DNA of 29,102 bases from JBKHBT01 sp046542255 (GTDB taxonomy: Bacteria > UBP14 > UBA6098 > JBKHBT01). Under the pieces are notes generated by a model that did not search any database, was not told the origin of the DNA, and saw only the letters and a list, made by a program, of their open reading frames with translations. A program made the position numbers and the translations under genes. Position 1 is the first letter of the stretch. Every line of letters begins with the position of its first letter. The stretch is from the NCBI GenBank assembly GCA_046542255.1, contig JBKHBT010000039.1, positions 1-29,102 of the forward strand. The letters run 5' to 3'. Below are positions 26,119 to 29,102 of the stretch, piece by piece.

Positions 26119-26415
26119 TATGCTATCAGATGGAAAAAACAAGGAAGTTTATTTCAAATAGCTTTAGAAAACTTACTTGATAAGTCTAATTCATTACACA
26201 TAATAGCAAATGAAATAGAATGGGATAAATTCGATAATTTTTTCCATGAATTATACTGTTATTCAAACGGCAGGCCAGCGAAACCAATTAGATTGATGGT
26301 GGGTCTTCATTATCTTAAATATACCTATAATCTTAGCAATAAAGATGTAGTTTGCCGTAGGGTTGAGAATCCTTATTGGCAATTTTTCTTTTCTAAAGCC
26401 ATAAATATACCATAG
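26119..26415 (+). pseudogene. Frameshifted, truncated IS5-type transposase N terminus
   Basis: An open frame of 98 codons without its own start codon encodes an IS5-type (DUF772) transposase N-terminal domain: KKQGSLFQIALENLLDK, then NGRPAKPIRLMVGLHYLK, then RRVENPYWQFFFS, ending at TAG (26413-26415). An ATG at 26120 begins MLSDGK in the neighbouring frame, and one missing A in the A6 run near 26133-26138 would join the two frames. The DDE catalytic core that should follow is absent, so the element is dead and deleted. A possible left end (ACTGTCCCAAAG near 25963) is present; I found no matching right end in the window. Confidence 0.85.
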
Positions 26416-26475
26416 TTAGATATTATATTATATATAAAGCAACGTCTTTGTTGTTACTTTCTAACCAAAAGCATA

Positions 26476-26724
26476 ACAATGCGGAACAGCGCATTGTCTC
26501 TTCTAAAGCAAGCGATAAATAATATATCCTTAATGAATAATATTAATAATTAAAAGCCTTTAATGAGGTCCTAGACTGAGAAGTATGACAATGCGGAACA
26601 GCGCATTGACTCTTCTAAAGCAAGCGATAAATAATATATCCTTAATGAATAATATTAATAATTAAAAGCCTTTAATGAGGTCTTAGACTGAGAAGTATAA
26701 CAATGCGGAACAGCGCATTGTCTG
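26476..26724 (+). repeat. 112-bp tandem repeat with hairpin core
   Basis: Two full units (26476-26587, 26588-26699) differ at only three positions, followed by the start of a third (26700-26724). Each start carries a hairpin core: arms GACAATGCG and CGCATTGTC around GAACAG, with the outermost pairs varying between copies. The rest of the unit is very AT-rich. It lies between the dead transposase and the methyltransferase gene, and a diverged single copy is at 9056-9115. Confidence 0.92.
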
Positions 26725-26806
26725 CTAACTTTTGCTTAATAGCCATATTTTTCTGGACTCTATGCATAATATTCATACATTACTAGTGGCATACAAAGGA
26801 GGCTTT

Positions 26807-27550
26807 ATGAAAGAATGGTGCCAGAACATGGACTATTGGAAAGCATTCGAAGACTGGATGTTTAATTATCACCGTCTGGAAATTGCGCCAGGCGAAATCA
26901 ATTCTGCGCTATATCTAATGGATTTGCAGGTAAAAGAAAATCTCGATATTTTGGATATTTGCTGCGGCATCGGACGGCATTCAATCGCATTCTCTCTTTT
27001 GGGACATTCTGTTACAGGAATCGACATATCGCCAGATTATATTGATAGGGCAAAAATGGCATCGCAAAATGCTGGCGCAGAAATCGAGTTCATTACGGCA
27101 GATGCCTACAACTTCAAAAGAGAGAAATCATTCGATCTGGCTATTTCCATGTTTACATCATTTGGCCTTTACGAAGATGATGCCAAAAACCGCCAGATTC
27201 TAAAAAATGCCTATGAATCTCTTCGTCCCGGTGGCCAGTTCTTTCTGGATGTCATGGGAAAAGAGATAATCGCCAGGATTTTCATCGAACGCGACTGGGA
27301 AAACCATGACGGCATTATCCGAATCCATGAGCGCGAGATTATCGATGATTTCACTAAAATCCGAAACCGCCAGATTGTCATAGATGGCGATGATAGGCAG
27401 GAATTTGTCTATACGCATTGGCTTTATTCCGCTGGCGAGCTTCGTATGATGCTCCATGAAGCCGGCTTCAAAGAAATCGAGTTCTACGGCGATTATGATG
27501 GAATAGCCTATGACAATCAGGCACAAAGATTGATTGCGATAGCCAAATGA
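26807..27550 (+). CDS. Class I SAM-dependent methyltransferase
   Basis: A 247-residue Rossmann-fold methyltransferase. Motif I is ILDICCGIGRHS (48-59), the SAM-ribose acidic residue is in GIDIS (D73), followed by ITADAYNF (motif II), FDLAISMFTSFG (motif IV region) and LRPGGQFFLDV (motif VI-like). The C-terminal half has THWLYSAGELRMMLHEAGF, the usual substrate-side helix of ubiE-like and small-molecule methyltransferases. The substrate is unknown. I chose the ATG at 26807, since AAAGGAGG lies 5 bases upstream; a longer frame from 26732 has no ribosome binding site and reaches to the edge of the repeat region. It overlaps the PHP gene by ATGA, so the two are co-translated. Confidence 0.92.
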   Translation: MKEWCQNMDYWKAFEDWMFNYHRLEIAPGEINSALYLMDLQVKENLDILDICCGIGRHSIAFSLLGHSVTGIDISPDYIDRAKMASQNAGAEIEFITADAYNFKREKSFDLAISMFTSFGLYEDDAKNRQILKNAYESLRPGGQFFLDVMGKEIIARIFIERDWENHDGIIRIHEREIIDDFTKIRNRQIVIDGDDRQEFVYTHWLYSAGELRMMLHEAGFKEIEFYGDYDGIAYDNQAQRLIAIAK

Positions 27551-28383
27551 TAGACCTTCACCTACATACCACAATTTCCGATAGCACATGGGAACCAGCC
27601 GAAGTCGTCCAAAGAGCAAAGGCACTTGGCCTAAATTCCATCGCAATAACCGACCATGAAAGAGTCACCGGAATCGATATGGCGAAAGATGCCGCCAAAG
27701 ATATCGATATGGAAATAATACCGGGAATAGAATTTTTCTCGCTTTACGGCGATTTCGAAGTTCATATTCTCGGTTATTTCATAGACTATAAAAGCGATAG
27801 TTTCAGAGAATACCTGGATTCGCTGGAAGAAATTCGTGCGCAGCAGAATAGGGTAATGCTGGATAAGATCGAGAAAAATCTTGGAATTAAAATCGCATAT
27901 GAAAAGCTATTTGAATTTTCGGTTCATGGTTTTGCATCCCGCGCACAGATAGCGCGCGCACTTGTCGATGTAGGATTTATCAAAAATACTCAGGAGGCTT
28001 TCACCAAAGAACTTCTGGCCAATGGTGGCAAATGCTTCGCACCTATTACAAAAGCTCCACCAGAGTTCGTAATCAAGAAAATCATAGAATATGGTGGAAT
28101 CCCTGTCCTTGCACATCCCGGCTATAGCGGCGAAATCGATCTGGATGAAGATGAGATCGCAAAATTCAAGGAAATGGGTATTATGGGACTGGAATGCCGG
28201 CATATGCGACACAGCCCAGCTATGATAGAGTATTTCGAAAATGTCGCAAAAAAGCTAGGCCTTCTTAAAACCGGTGGCTCCGATTGCCATGGCGAAATCT
28301 ACAACCCAGTAAAAATCGGAACTGTCGAAGTGCCAGATAGCTGGCTTTCACGACTGAAAGAAGTGGCTGGCGTTTCTCTTTAG
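27547..28383 (+). CDS. PHP-domain phosphoesterase (RNase AM/YciV-like)
   Basis: A 278-residue PHP metal-dependent phosphoesterase, the length of YciV/RNase AM. Metal ligands appear in family order: DLHLHT (3-8), TDHE (35-38), PGIEFF (E62), a mid-protein insert, AHPGYSG and GGSDCHG near the C terminus. YciV-type members remove 3'-phosphate from nucleoside 3',5'-bisphosphates and trim RNA 5' ends; others act on small phosphate esters. The insert between E62 and the AHP motif (HILGYF, then QQNRVMLDKI and a helical ASRAQIARAL part) matches this subgroup. It starts inside the methyltransferase stop codon (ATGA). No terminator is visible after it. Confidence 0.92.
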   Translation: MIDLHLHTTISDSTWEPAEVVQRAKALGLNSIAITDHERVTGIDMAKDAAKDIDMEIIPGIEFFSLYGDFEVHILGYFIDYKSDSFREYLDSLEEIRAQQNRVMLDKIEKNLGIKIAYEKLFEFSVHGFASRAQIARALVDVGFIKNTQEAFTKELLANGGKCFAPITKAPPEFVIKKIIEYGGIPVLAHPGYSGEIDLDEDEIAKFKEMGIMGLECRHMRHSPAMIEYFENVAKKLGLLKTGGSDCHGEIYNPVKIGTVEVPDSWLSRLKEVAGVSL

Positions 28384-28555
28384 GACTTGCCCGGCATTAA
28401 AACCGCACGAAATCTAGTTTGACATATCAAGTTATTAGCAATTGCATTTTTTTAGTTCCGCAGGGACAACACTTTCGCTATTTAGTGGTTTAATCACCGG
28501 TGATATTAATAAGGATATAAGCATTTCACGTGGAGCGAGCTGATTTGAGTTATTT
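28384..28555. other. Non-coding leader to the repeat region
   Basis: No gene is supported. A TTGACA occurs at about 28421 without a fitting -10. The last part (28522-28555) is a degraded relative of the repeat units that follow (CATTTCACGTGGAGCGAGC). Confidence 0.5.
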
Positions 28556-28660
28556 CATTCCACGCAGAGCGTTGGAATGAGGGGGTTGGCTTACTTCGTT
28601 CCACACAGAGCGTTGAAACGAGGGTTTGGGCTATTTCGTTCCATCCAGAGCGTTGAAATG
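28556..28660 (+). repeat. Three hairpin repeats at about 40-bp spacing
   Basis: Units at 28556-28579, 28597-28620 and 28637-28660 share CRTTCCA, CAGAGCGTTG and AAYG. The outer arms pair: CATTCCA with TGGAATG in the first, CGTTCCA with TGAAACG in the second (one mismatch) and TGAAATG in the third. The A-T pair in the first unit replaces the G-C pair of the 113-136 copy, a compensatory change. The minus-strand ORF 28506-28757 is made of this repeat and is not a gene. Confidence 0.85.
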
Positions 28661-28759
28661 ATGGGTATGAGTTATTGCCCTTTGCAACCCAAGCGGAGTC
28701 GAGGGCTAACGCCCCCCTTAGGTTGAAATGATGGGTATGAGTTATTGCCCTTTGCAACC
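28652..28759 (+). repeat. 38-bp perfect direct duplication
   Basis: Identical 38-base segments at 28652-28689 and 28722-28759 (starting GTTGAAATGATGGG, ending TTTGCAACC) flank 32 bases containing the small hairpin GGGC-TAAC-GCCC. The first copy begins inside the third hairpin repeat, so it was duplicated after that array formed. Confidence 0.9.
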
Positions 28760-28876
28760 TCGATTCTGCTTTATCGGAAATGTAAAATTTTCTATTTGCA
28801 TAATATTAAGCAACTTATAGTTTTACTGAATTAACCTAAATGGTGAAATTCAATAAGTAGATAAACAAAACTACTG

Positions 28877-29102
28877 CTCTCGCTACCAGGCTCTCACAAA
28901 AGCCCCCTCGCTACAAAGCCCTTACTCAAACTCCTTCGCTACAAAACCCTTACCCAAACTCCTTCGCTACAAAGCCCTTACCCAAACTCCCTCGCTACAA
29001 AGCTCTTACCCAAACTCCTTCGCTACAAAGCCCTTACCCAAACTCCTTCGCTACAAAGCCCTTACCCAAACTCCCTCGCTACAAAGCTCTTACCCAAACT
29101 CC
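28877..29102 (+). repeat. 28-bp tandem repeat array, running off the window
   Basis: Unit starts fall exactly 28 bases apart at 28877, 28905, 28933, 28961, 28989, 29017, 29045 and 29073, built on TCGCTACAAAGCCCTTACCC and AAACTCC. The first units are diverged; later ones differ only at fixed positions (TTCG or CTCG, GCCC or GCTC), giving a higher-order period of 84. There are no unique spacers, so this is not CRISPR. No start codon or ribosome binding site feeds into it, and the unit length is not a multiple of three. Confidence 0.93.

Noticed and set aside
28506..28757. 83-residue minus-strand ORF
   Set aside because: It is built from the hairpin repeats and the 38-bp duplication, with no ribosome binding site and repeated peptide segments.
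28877..29102. CRISPR array
   Set aside because: Repeats are directly adjacent with no unique spacers, and no cas gene is present.

Overview
The window looks like a chromosomal segment from an uncultured, AT-rich Gram-negative bacterium, most likely in the FCB (Fibrobacterota-Chlorobiota-Bacteroidota) superphylum or a related candidate phylum. Evidence for this: a TonB-dependent outer-membrane receptor with an N-terminal carboxypeptidase-regulatory-like domain, a PorV/PorQ-type barrel, a secreted protein ending in a type IX secretion (T9SS)/FlgD-like C-terminal domain, and an outer-membrane-type lipoprotein. Unlike classical Bacteroidota, many genes have strong AGGAGG-type ribosome binding sites, and several promoters fit the sigma70 pattern TTGACA-N17-TATAAT. 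I cannot assign the phylum from this sequence alone.

Layout. 1-371 is gene-free and carries short hairpin repeats. 372-3898 (minus) is a compact run: PilB/GspE-type ATPase, ArfB ribosome-rescue hydrolase, MBL-fold hydrolase, zinc-ribbon protein. A divergent promoter region (3899-4156) separates it from a plus-strand run: small secreted protein, LytR_C-domain membrane protein, RsfS, ArgS, Rho, then YjbQ after a hairpin terminator. A lone CheX-like gene (minus, about 9.3-9.75 kb) has its own consensus promoter with a palindrome over the -10. Next come a class I aminotransferase and a PAS-GAF-PAS protein (plus), then convergent ArgF (minus).

14037-22588 (minus) is the accessory highlight. A consensus promoter at 22694-22722 precedes four genes: TonB-dependent receptor, secreted CTD protein, PorV/PorQ barrel, and a lipoprotein with a GATase1-like region. 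They are tightly spaced and all carry export signals, so they probably work as one cell-surface or secretion module. The receptor contains an unusual stretch of nine calcium-loop-like DxNxNGxxD motifs.

22.7-23.5 kb is a long AT-rich gap before dnaA. dnaA appears to start at a CTG codon and lacks its usual neighbours dnaN and recF. A PfkB-family sugar kinase follows (minus). 25.9-26.8 kb is a mobile-element graveyard: a frameshifted, truncated IS5-type transposase start and an exact 112-bp tandem repeat with a hairpin core, related to a diverged copy at 9.06 kb. A methyltransferase/PHP phosphoesterase pair (plus) comes next. The window ends in 700 bp of repeats: about 40-bp hairpin repeats that match the one at the window start, a 38-bp direct duplication, and a 28-bp tandem array running off the end.
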